Source: Chenopodium formosanum (taxonomy: Eukaryota > Streptophyta > Magnoliopsida > Caryophyllales > Amaranthaceae). Taken from it: 64,000 nucleotides of DNA. Shown one piece after another: positions 11,990 to 23,435 of the stretch (the first letter of the stretch is position 1; each line of letters opens with the position of its first letter). A program made the position numbers and the translations under genes. The notes beneath the pieces were generated by a model. The model did not search any database, was not told the DNA's origin, and saw nothing but the letters and a program-made list of their open reading frames with translations. The stretch is taken from contig CM044877.1 in the NCBI GenBank assembly GCA_024500155.1, forward strand, positions 80,274,501 to 80,338,500, read 5' to 3'.

Positions 11990-13971
11990 TTAATTTATAA
12001 ACAGTACACAAATGCGTCTCTGTGCCTCCTTGACCAAATTGGCGAAATTATCCAAGCCGCGTGCTATGTATCCAGGGTTCTGAGGAGGGGTTGCAATCTC
12101 TTCATTCTCTGATATAATAGGTGCAGGTCCTGCATAATATATCACATGTATTCCATTGGGGTGATGACATCAGTCTGTAGATATCTTTGTTAACAGACTA
12201 AAAACTAATGAAGACTTGGAATTTTCTTAAAGGTAATCAACATATAACTTACAATTTCTCCCTGTTACTCTCCTGAAATTAATTGTTCGATTGTTGTTGG
12301 GCAGTAGATTTGTACCTGATTCTTGTTTCTTAATGCTGCATTAGAAAGTAAATATGTCAGTCTTTTGCTATTTAGATTCTTAGCTTTTGTTGTTAAGAAA
12401 ACAAGTTCTGGTAGTACCTTTGAAAAGAAATTATGTCTTCAGGTACATCAGCTTCTTCAATTTCAAGATTACTAGTGTCATCCAAATTAGAATTTCCTCT
12501 AAACTTTATTATTCTAGGACCTTCCCCAAATCTAGATACGACCGATGGCAAACTCTTGAGCTTGTCACAGTTCCACACAGAGAATCTGCGGAAGGCAGGC
12601 CACTCAAGTGCCTGTCCGTCAGCATATATGCTCTTCAATTGTAGCAAGTCGATCAAGACTAGTTCTTGTATTTCTGGAAGACAGCAGGAAACAATTGTGG
12701 GTGAATCAGTACTTGAGTTTGCAGTAGGCTTTATGATCCCCAAAAGTGCCGAACAATGCTTTACAAATATCTTTTCAAGGCTTCGGAGAGAATGCATCAT
12801 CTCTGTAGTGAAAAGATAGTTGAAGCCATTACAATCAAAGAGATTCAGGACCTTCAAGGTCTGAAAGTCGATGCCTGCTTCATCGAGTGTGTTGCTGGGA
12901 CTTAAGCTGCCAGACCTACATGCACTCAGGTATAGCACCAAGGTTCCTTCTGGAAGTTGCTGACCAACAGGGTAGCCGTCAATGAATGCTATACTGTTTT
13001 CACCTAAGTTTCCATTTATGTTGAATCCACCAACACAGAACTTAAAACGTGGGCGTGGCCTTGTTCCAGGAATAGCTTTCATGTATTCACTGAACACCTC
13101 TTTGTTTAAGAAAGTGAGTTGTAGAATCCTCAACTCATGTAAATAAGCGAGCTCCTCAACATAGGCCTCCCTTGAGTTTGACCTTGTTTGTTTCGATTTC
13201 CAACTATAAGCCTCAGCATCATTCATCATGAAAAGAAATTCTCGCAAACTTTGTAATGCACTCACTAATCCAGCTTGGAATTGGGTCAGTTTGGAGTGGG
13301 AAAGGTCTAGACGCCTAAGGTTTTTCAACTTTTCCATTCCTAATGGTAGTTCTTCTAAAGGTGTTCCGAAAAGGTCTAGTACAATCAGTTCTTCGAGGTT
13401 GGACAAGCAAGGTAGGGATCTCAAGTTGAGGCAGTGGCGTAAATGAAGCACTTGAAGGAATCTCAGGTTACAAATTGATGATGGGAGGTTATAAATATTG
13501 TGATAGAGTATATAACATATTCCTGGACCTCAACCATTAGTTTAAGCTTTTGGTTGAGTTGGTCCTTTAACATGGTATCGGAGCCAGCGTGACATATAGG
13601 TCACGGGTTCGAATCTCATCCGCCCCAAATCTAGTAATTTAAGAATAAGTGGGTGGTTATTCTGAAGTAGCAATGTGGACAATCTCGGACAATTGGGTTG
13701 ATTATTAAGCACTCTCAGTTTATTGTACGTCTTTGAGGGTGTCACTTGCTTCTTTCTTCCATTTTATGGCGTCATTGTTAGGGATTGCAATCCCATTGAC
13801 TTGTCTTTCGAATGTAGCTAGCTTATCTTTGCCTGTTTCTAGCTTCTCCTTCAACTGATTCAATTTCGCTTCTAGTACTTCAAAAGTGTACGGAGCATAT
13901 GCTTCTCGAATATGAGGAGATATTAACCCGTTAACTAAAGCAGCTAGTGTTTTTGTTGCAGCTACTACCAT
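11990..13971 (-). pseudogene. Broken CC-NBS-LRR (NLR) resistance gene: coiled coil and LRRs retained, NB-ARC lost
   Basis: At 13971-13729 (minus) an 83-aa frame starts MVVAATKTLAALVNGLISP and includes EAKLNQLKEKLETGKDKLAT, a coiled-coil N-terminus of plant CNL type. It stops after TLKDVQ. A second frame takes over at once with NKLRVLNNQPNCPRLSTLLL, the start of an LRR region. The roughly 300-residue NB-ARC (P-loop, kinase-2, GLPL, MHD) is absent, so a deletion joined the two out of frame. The LRRs are cut again by an element at 13501-13640 and resume as IYNLPSSICNLRFLQVLHLR up to 12418. Two small exons (12335-12316 and 12129-11990) splice on in frame and close with VKEAQRRICVLFIN. A full receptor would sense pathogen effectors in the cytoplasm; this locus cannot encode one. 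A truncated CC or LRR product from a fragment cannot be excluded. Confidence 0.85.
13501..13640 (+). mobile_element. TRIM-like LTR retroelement fragment (LTR end plus primer-binding site)
   Basis: A segment beginning TGATAGAG (13501) and ending TTTAACA (13572) is followed at once by TGGTATCGGAGCC (13573-13585). That matches the initiator-methionine-tRNA primer-binding site of plant LTR elements (usual form TGGTATCAGAGCC) with one change. The LTR would be about 72 bp, fitting a TRIM. The stretch to about 13640 is internal sequence; no second LTR is visible, so the 3' half is lost. It interrupts the NLR LRR frame. A diverged relative lies at 22454-22655. Confidence 0.6.
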
Positions 13972-16480
13972 GAAGGAAATAAAGCAAAGTTAGCAATCAC
14001 ATATTTCAGTTTTTAAATTAATACTCCCTCCGTCCCTAATTAAATTCCTACTTCTACCATTTATTTCTCATAGAGAAGTAGGAATGTAATTTAGGGACGG
14101 AGGGAGTAAGTGCAAATTTTACGAGTACAATCCAAATGAAAAAGTTGTGACACATAAAATTCAAATACTACCTCCGTTACATATTATTTGCAACGATTTG
14201 ACATAAAATAGAGAGGAAAAATGTCTAATCGTTGGGAAAAAATAGGGTCAAGATAGCCGTTATGTGGGGCCTATTGTCGGAAAAATGACTAGAAATATGA
14301 AAAGGTGGTAATTTTAATATGTTGTTGTAGGAGACATGGTGCTTCCTAATGAATTAAACTAATTGTGCCACGAGGAAAAGAGAGAGATGGAGGAATTATT
14401 ACTTTCATAATGAGGGTAATAGTTACCTACCCTCCCCCTAGTGTAACTATTACCCCCAAAATGAGGGTATTGATTCCTCTTTCTTCACCTCACACCATAC
14501 CATCACTACATAATTTTCTTACAATCACACCATCACTATCTCCTTCTTCCCTATTTTCACATTCATTTTGCTTAGTTTGACTTTTATTACCCCCTTAATG
14601 TATTACCTCCAATCCAAGCATGCCCCTAATGTGTAATAATTACTCCGTAATTTATAATTATGCAATCGGTGCAAATAATAATGGCAATGATATATATAAT
14701 ATCCTATAATATAACGTCGTATATTTATTTCTTCTATCATGTTCTTCTACGGTTGACTTGGGAAAAATACAAGGTTTTGATGTTACCTAAATCAAGTTAT
14801 CTTTCTCATCTTATTTAGATAAATTCTCTGTTTTAATTAGTTAAAAATACTTTAAAATTTCATTAATGCTTTGTGTACAACTTGTGGTTGAAATCTTTGT
14901 AGTACTAATTTTAAGGAAATTATGAATTTAGATGAGCTTAATACTACGTAATTGATATGATGAATTGATGAGTTCAAGTCACAAGGATTAAGCCACAAAA
15001 CATTTTCTGATTGTTAACAAAGCAAGCTTACCTTCTACTCCTCCAGTTAGTACTGAACCTACTACTCCGTAGTACATAAACACCGGCTACTACTATGATT
15101 ACTACTAAGTACGAGTACATAATTAGTAACAAAATTAACAATTAAACAGTAACATGCCCATGTCTAATTACCATCTTACTAAGCATAATTCGTTTACGAG
15201 TTGAAAGAAATGCACAGTCCTAACCACTCCGCAAGCCAAAACAATCACTTCACAAGCCGAAGACTCACTGTGCCTCATCAGGAAAAAAAAGGTCCAACGC
15301 GCAATATCACACCATCATGCAAGCTGCATATAGCATGGAATTGAAATAAATAGGCAAATCAAACATTAGCATAACAGAGGAATTAACACTACACAAACAA
15401 ACACAATGATGATTCAAAGGCTTTATGCTGTAAAATCCATCTCACATAACAGATTTTCATAAGCTGAATCATGTTCATTCATAATTAAGCATAAGTGTGT
15501 TACAATATGCAAGTATTAATTACAAAATCGACAAAATTGGCTTTGTGAATGTTAATGTAGAGAAAAAGGGTTAATGTTCCATGGAAAAATAGATGTCAAG
15601 TTGTCAACCATTAGCTACTATATTCACTTGGATTAGACTTTAGACACATGAAAATGAAGTTATCTAGGCACAAAGCTTAATTCACATAGTTTAATTGTCA
15701 CTTAGCTACTATCGGACAAACACAATGTTAGAAGAATCTTCATTGTAGTAAAAAAGATATCATCAGGACATTTCAGCTTTCGATTCTGAATCAATACACT
15801 TAGTAGTACTAGTAATTTAGCATCACAAACCTGAAAACATCTCTAGAATTCACGACGAAACTTAATCATTTGATTGAGTATTACAAAAGCTTTCCCCATG
15901 CGTCTACAAAGAACCACAACAAAATAAGTATCAGTCAAAGTGCATCAGGTGACGCACATTTCAAAATCAACAGATGAAAAGTACGCTTACAGAATTTCTA
16001 GGATATGCAAAAGTGAATCTTAAGATCGATGTACCTTGGGGTGACTTATACACAATTTAGGAGTTCTGGAATTTTTTATTATCATTATTTGAGCTTACAA
16101 TTTAATCCAAATTCTCATTTGTAAGGTAACCTTGAATATGTCTTATACTATACACTTGTCTTAACCACAACTTGTGTGCAACCAAGGAGTGGTTATTTGC
16201 TTGACTGAGCAAAATTTTAAGGTGAGTATTCAAGGTTTTAATCATACAGTACATACATGATACTAATTAACATGCAAGCTAGTCAGATAAGTGAACTGAG
16301 TAAGCTGCATTTTACATCAAAATTCACAGACATAATATAAGCCAGACACCAATATATGCATGTAATCCATTGACTAGCGTAGAAATACAAGACTGCCAAA
16401 CAACCCAAGTGCTTCCTTTCTACAACTATAGGGAACAATTTAGGAAAATCCATAAGGAAATTTATGTAAGTATAGGCATC
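13972..16480. other. Intergenic region upstream of the NLR remnant
   Basis: It contains the Stowaway element at 14024-14106 and a one-sided Stowaway-like end near 14170 (CTACCTCCGTTACATATTAT) without a matching right arm. It also holds a C/T-rich stretch (14400-14640) with repeated ATTACCCCC-type words. No gene is recognisable from 14640 to 16480, though the last part may be 3' UTR of the F-box gene. Confidence 0.55.
14024..14106. mobile_element. Stowaway-type MITE
   Basis: The ends CTCCCTCCGTCCCTAA and TTAGGGACGGAGGGAG are inverted and flanked by TA on both sides (14022-14023 and 14107-14108), the Tc1/mariner target duplication. At 83 bp it is almost entirely foldback: the inner arms ATTCCTACTTCT and AGAAGTAGGAAT also pair. 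Confidence 0.9.
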
Positions 16481-16559
16481 TTACACTCTGATTGTATCTA
16501 GAGATGAAATATTCCCATCTTCATTGCAGATAGTGTCATCTTCCTCCAAACGGACAGTC
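16481..16559 (-). other. Candidate alternative 3' exon of the F-box gene
   Basis: Exon 1 of the F-box frame has a good donor at 17043 (AAGAG followed by GTATGA). An acceptor (TTACAG) ends at 16560. Joining them replaces the last few residues of the unspliced frame with about 26 residues and a stop at 16481-16483. Both forms are plausible; only transcripts can decide. Confidence 0.35.
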
Positions 16560-17027
16560 CTGTAACAACAAATAGCATAACTAGAACACAGAAGAGAAAT
16601 ATTACAAGAGTCTAAAGCATATTTCATCCATTTCTTCACAAAATGACATTGTAAAGCAACAGGTTAATAGCTCTTATCAGCCGAACAATATTTCCAACTG
16701 ACATGAAGTTCCAATCAAAGAAAACTATCATCAGTCAAATACTTTGCACTCAATATCATCAACTCATGATTAGATTCTGTATCAGAAATCAGGTAATTAA
16801 GACCAACCAACTAAATTGAGACCAAATAAATCCAAGAAGCAAGGCTACGTGAAGAGCCATGAAAGACATGTACTTAATGATGATAGAGAAATCTTTAGCA
16901 TAATGAACAATGAAATTAGGTTCACTAAAACCACATTGGCCACTCAATCACAAGAAAGCATAGGTAACCAAGGCTCAATTTCAAATTCATTAGCATCAAA
17001 AAGATGAAGTTCATTCATGCAATGAAA

Positions 17028-18215
17028 TTAAAATTGTTCATACCTCTTGCTCTCACAATCTTTTTCAAGGAAAAACAGGCTCTCCGTGAAAGCACAAGCA
17101 TAAAAGGCAGCAAACATGCCATCATCGCGAATAGTTATCATGTTTTTGGTGTCAGGATTGTAAGACACCAGCTCTCCTTCAAAGGTTTGTGCTAGTACCT
17201 CTCCATTCGGCCTCCACCTTAGAACCTTCAGCAATTTTGGCTCATCGAAATCAACACTCAGAACCTTACTCCAGGAATCAATCACATCATACTCCTTCTG
17301 AATCCACATCTCAAAACCGTCTCCATACCTCTTATACTGAATCATTGACAGCAAACCCTTGAATTCAGAAACCTCAAGAACAATGGGGCACACCTCAAGC
17401 AATGCTAAAGGCAGCTCCATCTTCCTAAACTTCTCTTCCTCAACATCAAACACCAACAGACAGTTGTTCTTAAACGACGAATCAGACTCGTCTTTCCTAT
17501 CAAACCCAACCCAATGAACACACCCTTGCAGAAAACATTGAGACCAAATATCCTCAGCAATGCAAGTAGTAACATCATCAGCAAAAACCCACCTCCAAAC
17601 CCCCGATTTAGCACTATAAACCTCAGCTTTTGGAGGAATCTCATCTAACCCAGAATTAAGCTGAATGTAAGAAACCCTAACAACCTTCAAATCCTGAGTT
17701 TTGGAATCATACCCAAATCCAAAAACATGCATATAAGGTCCAACAACATCAAAAACAATTCTGGGTTTTGGTACCTTAATATGCTTCTTAATCAAAGGGT
17801 TCCACAAATAGAAAGAATATCTGTTCCCAAATTGAGTATCAGCAAGAAAAACAACACCATTAACACACCCAACAACACGAAAATTCAAACCCACCCCGGT
17901 TTTAAAAGGAAGAATAGAACCCTTGTTAAAAAGCCCAGAAATTTCTTCAGAATCAGAGGAAAAATGGTAAGATTCAACACCACTTTCAGCCAGGGAAGGT
18001 TTAGTGAAACTTCTAAGGAGGAAATTGAGATGGGTTTGATGAAATTTAGTGTGTGAAGCTATGAACTTAGGAGAGAGAATGAGAGAATACCATATTTTGC
18101 AGACACAAATGCATTTGCCTAACTCTTTTGCTGGGATTCTCTTCAGAATTTCTGACCATAATTCTTGCCAAACTTCAGCCATTTCTGACATTGTTGATGA
18201 ACCTGAATCTCCCAT
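17028..18215 (-). CDS. F-box protein with F-box-associated (FBA-type) beta-propeller-like domain
   Basis: A single 395-aa frame. The chosen start is the ATG at 18215 (MGDSGSSTMSEMAEVWQ) because 25 in-frame residues upstream are a Phe-rich run from a low-complexity leader. The F-box covers about residues 16-57, with WSEILKRIPAKELGKCICVC and WYSLILSPKFI. The rest has the F-box-associated pattern: VVGCVNGVVFLAD, YLWNPLIKKHIKVPKP, VFGFGYDSKTQDLKVVRV and EVYSAKSGVWRWV. By family knowledge the F-box binds SKP1/ASK in an SCF ubiquitin ligase and the C-terminal domain selects the target; the substrate is unknown here. The C-terminus has two possible forms (see the exon at 16481-16559). Confidence 0.85.
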   Translation of the reverse strand: MGDSGSSTMSEMAEVWQELWSEILKRIPAKELGKCICVCKIWYSLILSPKFIASHTKFHQTHLNFLLRSFTKPSLAESGVESYHFSSDSEEISGLFNKGSILPFKTGVGLNFRVVGCVNGVVFLADTQFGNRYSFYLWNPLIKKHIKVPKPRIVFDVVGPYMHVFGFGYDSKTQDLKVVRVSYIQLNSGLDEIPPKAEVYSAKSGVWRWVFADDVTTCIAEDIWSQCFLQGCVHWVGFDRKDESDSSFKNNCLLVFDVEEEKFRKMELPLALLEVCPIVLEVSEFKGLLSMIQYKRYGDGFEMWIQKEYDVIDSWSKVLSVDFDEPKLLKVLRWRPNGEVLAQTFEGELVSYNPDTKNMITIRDDGMFAAFYACAFTESLFFLEKDCESKRYEQF

Positions 18216-19023
18216 TTTTCTGAAGAAGAAGAAAAACCCTGAAAATGTGAGAACTTTGAAGAAGAAAAACCCAGAAAAATTACAGTACAAATTAATTTGT
18301 AGTAGTTGAAGAAGATGAAGATGAGTGCTGAAGAAGGAAAGGGTGGCAGAGTGCTTTTTTTTTTGTAAAGTTTGCAGAGTTTAATTCAAACAAAAAGGAA
18401 ATATTTTTGCAGCTTTTTTGTGCGTAAAAAGACAAATTGTTGTACGAAAAATGTACCTCATAAATACCATAAAATAATAAATAAATAAAAACCTTCTTTT
18501 TACTCCGTAGTTTTCTACTACTTGAAGAATTGAAGGTCCAATGTAAAGTTGGGCAACATTTTTCTTGGGCTGCAATTGTAATGGCTACTCAATTAAGGTA
18601 GCCCAATGGGCTCATCTCATTTTCTTGGTCGTTGGGAGCTTGAGTTCTTCCTATAATTGTCATATTAAAGTACTATATTTGTAAAAATGGGGTTAGTGTT
18701 GTAGTTTTATAAAACAACGTAAAAGGAAAGTGTTGTGATTATTATAAGGTAAAGAGAATTTGATATTTTATAATCTGCTTGACAAATCTTTTTCAAGAAT
18801 GTAGAAATCCTTATTTTTTATTTTTTTTTTATTTAGTAAAAGCGATGAAACAAGAACGTTGCTTAAACAAACAAGAGTAGTTATTTTTTCAAAAAAAAAA
18901 AACACGAGTAGTTATCATAGGATAGCAAGTTGGGAAACTATAGGTTCATCTCTAACTTTCACAACTTCAATTCAAGATCGAGTGTGTTCTCTCAATTCTT
19001 TTGACGTTCACTTATAAAATCGT

Positions 19024-19270
19024 ACTTTCTTCATTTTTTAATAGTTGTAACACTTTTCTAAAATGGAATGTCACAATACTTGCAAGATACTGCAATTGAA
19101 AAATTATTTTGGGAAAGAGTTGTATAATTTCCCTTATTTTAAGCACATATCCCACTGAATTATACTCCTAACAACCTTTCACCCTATTTTAAAGTATATT
19201 AAATCATATGAACCCTACTTTGCTTAAAACCGTGAAGAAGTGTGTGTTATTATTAAGAACAGAAGAAGTA
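19024..19270. mobile_element. Possible eroded Stowaway-like MITE
   Basis: The left part TTTAATAGTTGTAACACTTT and the repeated GTCACAATACTTGCAA resemble the inner arms of Caryophyllales Stowaway elements. The right side ends with AAGAACAGAAGAAGTAATA. The inverted match is weak, so the call is tentative. Confidence 0.25.
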
Positions 19271-21069
19271 ATACATGTCAAAATCCCAACTTCTAAATTA
19301 AAACTCCTATAAGGGTGTGTTTAATTCACGTTTAAAGTGTCCTTATTAGTTATTTTTATAATTCGATACAAGTAAAACGCGTGTCTATATTTGGCCCCTC
19401 TATGACTGCTTAAGTCAAGTATGCATTGAAATTGTAGCAAATATAGTTAGCAAATGAAATTTAACCGATGCACTATTAAAGCATTTGATTGTATGAGAAA
19501 ATGTCATAGGTTGAAAGCATCACACCAAAAGGATAAGAATACAAACTCAACAGTATAATAGTTCTTTTCTAAGAGACTAACCTTTTTAATTTAAGGCATG
19601 GGGGCCAAAAATTTCATAACCACAAATATATAAGCTAAGTTGATAGCATTTTACACTTTATCATCATGATCATCGTGCAATTTTCGTTTGCGTTTAAGTT
19701 TAATTTCAATCAATCAATCATAAGCAACACCCTTTATTAATTGCTTTATTTTCATGCCTATTCTAATTCACAATGGCTAAAAAAAGCAAACAGTATCATA
19801 ACAACCCATAATTATTGTTGAACTTATACATCAAATTGATAATTATGATGTAACTTCCCAAGCAATATGCCAATATTCTTAAGTGATCGGGGTAATCAAT
19901 ACATAAGTAGTAATTGAATGGTACAGGCATATATACGATGCACATAACTGTGAATCTGATGAACATCAATAAAAACCAATGAACATATATAAAAACTAAA
20001 ATAAAAGAATAGATTATTGAAGGGTAGTAAAAAAAACAAATTATTCTTGGTCTACCTGTAAAAGGTTTGATTGATTCTGGACAATTTTTCCTTAAACTTA
20101 ATAACATATGTCCTTAAAAGCAATGTTTACAGTGTAAGAGTTAAATGGAGCATGAACGTTCAACCAACAAATAATCCAAACGACTCTTGAATAATCACCA
20201 ATTGTTGTCAAAAAAATAACAAGCTCTACAAGATGACACATGTCTATATGAACCCCACAAATTAATCATAATGTATTTTCTCAAAAATTCGAGAAGCTCT
20301 ATTATCACTTAAAGGAAATTTGTCTCTTGGGTGCTCGGCATGCATACATATCTCATATCTCTAACACATTAACATAGCTAATGGCCGATAGCCAACAAGG
20401 ACAATAACTACTTTTTACCAAACATATTTCAAATAAACTAACAAAAAAAAAAATGTACAACTGAATAATCAAGTGTTTGAAGTAATGAATCAAAGAAAAC
20501 CATTCTCTTTGCATAAGGTTTTTTTTTTTAGTTAACTAAGAAATTATAATCTTGTTGGAAAATGTATTTTACAACCTCTGTTTTACATTGTTTGCAATAC
20601 TATATTTGCCAAAATTGAATATTTCACATTATGTATAACATTTGTTTTTATTTTCTTTTAAGTTGTCAAATTTTTCTATCTCTTTCCAAACCACATGCAT
20701 CTCTATCTTTTTTCTCCATTTAACTCTTAAAATGTATTCAACCCTAGAAAGGGGCAAATAATACCAAAACAAGTTAAGCAAAAGGAACATATAAGTGCAC
20801 CTTAGCTTTTTGAAGTGCACCTTAGCTTGCAAAAAAGAAAGTGAAAAATGCAATAGATAGAGAAATAGACGGATCATGCACCATGCACGTATGGTTAATT
20901 ATATACCTTAACGAATCACAACTTTCCTATTTACAAAAAGAAAAGTTAATAAAGGAGTACTCGTATATGCTTTTAATTCCATATAATTTTTAAGAAAAAA
21001 AAAATATATATATATATATATTGGTGTCGATGGTGTGGGACTATGGGGTGATAAATTTTTAGAAATTGT

Positions 21070-21204
21070 GATATACACCCGGGTGTACGGTGCACTTAAG
21101 GGTATTATTTGCTCATTTCGATGATTATGACTCATTTTATCATCAAATGAGCAAACAAATATCTTTGGATGTAGTGGGTGTATCGTATACCCGGGTATAT
21201 ATAA
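21070..21204. mobile_element. MITE with CCCGGGT-containing inverted ends, copy 1
   Basis: The left end ATATACACCCGGGTGTACGG and the right end, read in reverse complement as TATATACCCGGGTATACGAT, form imperfect inverted repeats of about 25 bp. Inside, TGCTCATTT and AAATGAGCA form a second inverted pair. A related copy lies at 24113-24242. The superfamily is not assigned because the target duplication is unclear. Confidence 0.65.
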
Positions 21205-22235
21205 CAAGCTCTCATAAATTTTGTAGCCTGCCATGAAAAAGTGAGAAAAGAAGGAGCGAAAGAGAATGGTGGCGAATATGGTACAATAGAACATAAAACC
21301 TATGCATGAGTTTTTTGGTTGATTTAGTTTAATTTGGTCACCAACATTTTACTTTATATAGGTCATTTTAATTCTTAATGAATTAAATTGAGCATAAAAT
21401 TGGCGCAAAAAAATAAAAAATAAAAAAATTGTCTCTGCGTTTCTTAACACGTCAAATGGGACTTTACGTTATTGTTTTTTGCTACTTTGGAACTTCATTT
21501 GGAACTATAAAACATACTCCGCTGCCTTACCTGAACAATTTCCAATGCTAAAAGAATAATGATTCGTAAATCGAGACATCTCTTAATACGCAAAACGAGG
21601 CATTTATGCTATTTTTTTTGCTTATGAGCTTAATTTTTGGTTCCATTAGAACTGAAATGACCCCCCGAAACCTTTAACAGTTGATATTCCAGCACGCAAA
21701 TGGATAAAAAATACTCCGTATTAATAAGGGGAGGATAGGCCCCATAAACGGTGATTGAATCAATATAACAGAATATGTTAACGACAAAGTCACTATATGA
21801 TTACGGGTTACAATATGTAATTTTCAAAAAGAGGGGGCACAACGTAAAAAATGCAAAACCAGAGAATTACAATATAACTATAAAGCAGAATTTCCGTAGA
21901 ATATTTGATACTGTAGTATTTTTGTAGACGTTATGGAGAATTATAGCTTTATGACGATGAAATATCTACAATGATAACGAATATCTTGTCAATTTGTCAT
22001 AAATCATAAAAATAATTATGTGAGACAATCTCATACAAATACTTGTTACTACTTTTGTTTAGCAAAACGTTGATAAGGAAATAAAACTTGTTACTTTTTT
22101 TTTGGATAACCAACTTCTTTGGTAATTAGTTTACTTACTACATGCATTCAACAAGTTCCTTTCACGGATCATTTTTGTTTGGTTTACCAACAACCTTCCT
22201 AGAAGTTGTATATACGGTATGTAAAAGTTGTAAAG

Positions 22236-22420
22236 AAAGTGAGGGATAACTCAAGTGGTTAGAGCTTTTCTCCCGATTCTAGGAGGTCCTGGGATCGATT
22301 CTCACCCCCACCTTTGTGGCTCTCTAAACACCAATATATATATAATTGTGGACTGATCGGAAACGAGGTTGGGGTGGTGGAGTAGGTACTGACATCACTC
22401 TTATTATCTTCATTTCTTTA
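22236..22420 (+). mobile_element. tRNA-derived SINE-like sequence
   Basis: GATAACTCAAGTGGTTAGAGC resembles an RNA polymerase III box A of a tRNA-like head, and GGGATCGATTCTCACCC about 45 bp later resembles box B. The sequence continues as a non-tRNA body to about 22420. No clear target duplication was found. Confidence 0.45.
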
Positions 22421-22453
22421 AAGTCATGTATCTTATTTGAGTGATTTTGTTTT

Positions 22454-22655
22454 ATTCCATACAACCCTCAAGTGAGCCTTTTTAATTTTGGTTGAGTTGG
22501 TCTTTAACATGATACGAAGAATCAAAGTGACAAGAAAATCTCATCAACTCCTCGTTTAAAGTGGGATATGATAAGAGTATTGAAAAAACCAATCATTAAA
22601 CACTAATCATAAATTCATAACCTAATCTTTAGATAAGTTGGTCTTCTAACAAAGT
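22454..22655 (+). mobile_element. Diverged TRIM-like relic related to the element in the NLR remnant
   Basis: TTTTGGTTGAGTTGGTC, then TTTAACATGATACGAAGAAT and AAAGTGAC, line up with the LTR end and primer-binding site at 13549-13590, including the TTTAACA border. A second LTR-end-like word, GATAAGTTGGTC then TTCTAACA, occurs near 22633-22652. This may be a short two-LTR element of about 200 bp. It is heavily eroded. Confidence 0.4.
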
Positions 22656-22656
22656 A

Positions 22657-22940
22657 CTCCCTCCGTCCCAAAAAGAATGACCCATTTGGGTTGATTACGC
22701 GGGTATTAAGGAAGTTAAGTAAAAAGAAATAAAAGTATATTGGAAAAATAAATTTACATGGGGTTTGTAAAAAAATAGAGAGAGAAAGTAATAAAATAAC
22801 ATGGAAAATCTAATTTTTATATGGGGAAGCTAATTTTGCACAAATATTGTTGCAAATTGGTGGTGTTTTAATGCAAATGGGTCATTCTTTTTGGGACAAA
22901 GTTTTGGTCAAATGGGTCGTTCTTTTTGGGACGGAGGGAG
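22657..22940. mobile_element. Stowaway-type MITE (284 bp)
   Basis: The ends CTCCCTCCGTCCCAAAAAGA and TCTTTTTGGGACGGAGGGAG are perfect inverted repeats flanked by TA on both sides. An inner repeat of AAATGGGTCATTCTTTTTGG near 22875, echoed by AAATGGGTCGTTCTTTTTGG at the right end, shows the right arm is partly duplicated. It may be a longer deletion derivative than the 83-bp element at 14024. Confidence 0.9.
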
Positions 22941-23090
22941 TACTTAACATAGAAAAATTAACTACAACAAAGCATGCATTTAAGAAATTAAGTTGACCAA
23001 TACTATTAAATTGCAATTAATCCGAGTCAGATTAACCTATGAAAGATTCCAATTCGATAAAACCCTTCTCCTTATCAATAAAAAACAAAG

Positions 23091-23215
23091 TAATTCCTAT
23101 AATACTAATCGAGTAATCCATATAATATTGACCTAATAACACTGACGAAGCAACTCATGTAACACTGAACAAGTAGCCCTTATAACATTAACGAAGTAAC
23201 CCTCATAATAAATGG
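23091..23215 (+). repeat. Short minisatellite, unit about 24 bp
   Basis: About five degenerate units of the form AGTAAYCC-YATAAYAYTGACGA follow one another (for example ATAACACTGACGAAGCAACT, then GTAACACTGAACAAGTAGCC, then TAACATTAACGAAGTAACCC). The same motif occurs on the opposite strand at 57025-57165. Confidence 0.6.
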
Positions 23216-23377
23216 TCACACCATGTAACGAGCCACAAGTATAAGAATTTGTGATTAAAAAAAAAAAGCTACTAAATTCGGAAATACGTAAAATATTACA
23301 AGTGAGTGGTGACGAGGAGTAGAGCAGCAGTTACATTTGTCCCACCGTCCAACACCACAAATGTTTCCTTTTCCCTT

Positions 23378-23385
23378 TATAAAAG
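23378..23385 (+). promoter_or_regulatory. TATA box of the beta-glucosidase gene
   Basis: TATAAAAG lies 51-58 bp before the ATG at 23436, implying a 5' UTR of only about 25-30 bases. Confidence 0.55.
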
Positions 23386-23435
23386 CCCAAAACAAGGTGC
23401 GTTAGTTGCTCAATAACCCCAAAACGCACTCCAAA

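Larger units (their letters stand above)
18310..23375. other. Intergenic spacer between the F-box and beta-glucosidase genes
   Basis: About 5 kb without a recognisable gene. Listed contents are a possible eroded MITE near 19024-19270, a (TA)n run at 21003-21021, MITEs at 21070-21204 and 22657-22940, a SINE-like sequence at 22236-22420, a TRIM-like relic at 22454-22655 and a minisatellite at 23091-23215. The open frames at 19796-20107 and 20908-21294 are AT-rich and show no family features. Confidence 0.6.

Noticed and set aside
12433..12819. Plus-strand frame opposite the LRR exon
   Set aside because: It is the shadow of the NLR LRR frame, which has clear LRR spacing on the minus strand.
18216..18290. 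Upstream in-frame start of the F-box gene
   Set aside because: The added 25 residues are a Phe/Gly repeat from a duplicated AAGAAGAAGAA-type leader and precede the natural MGDSGSS start.
23406..23435. N-terminal extension of the GH1 frame
   Set aside because: It begins with TTG; the first ATG at 23436 is followed directly by a signal peptide and lies at the right distance from the TATA box.
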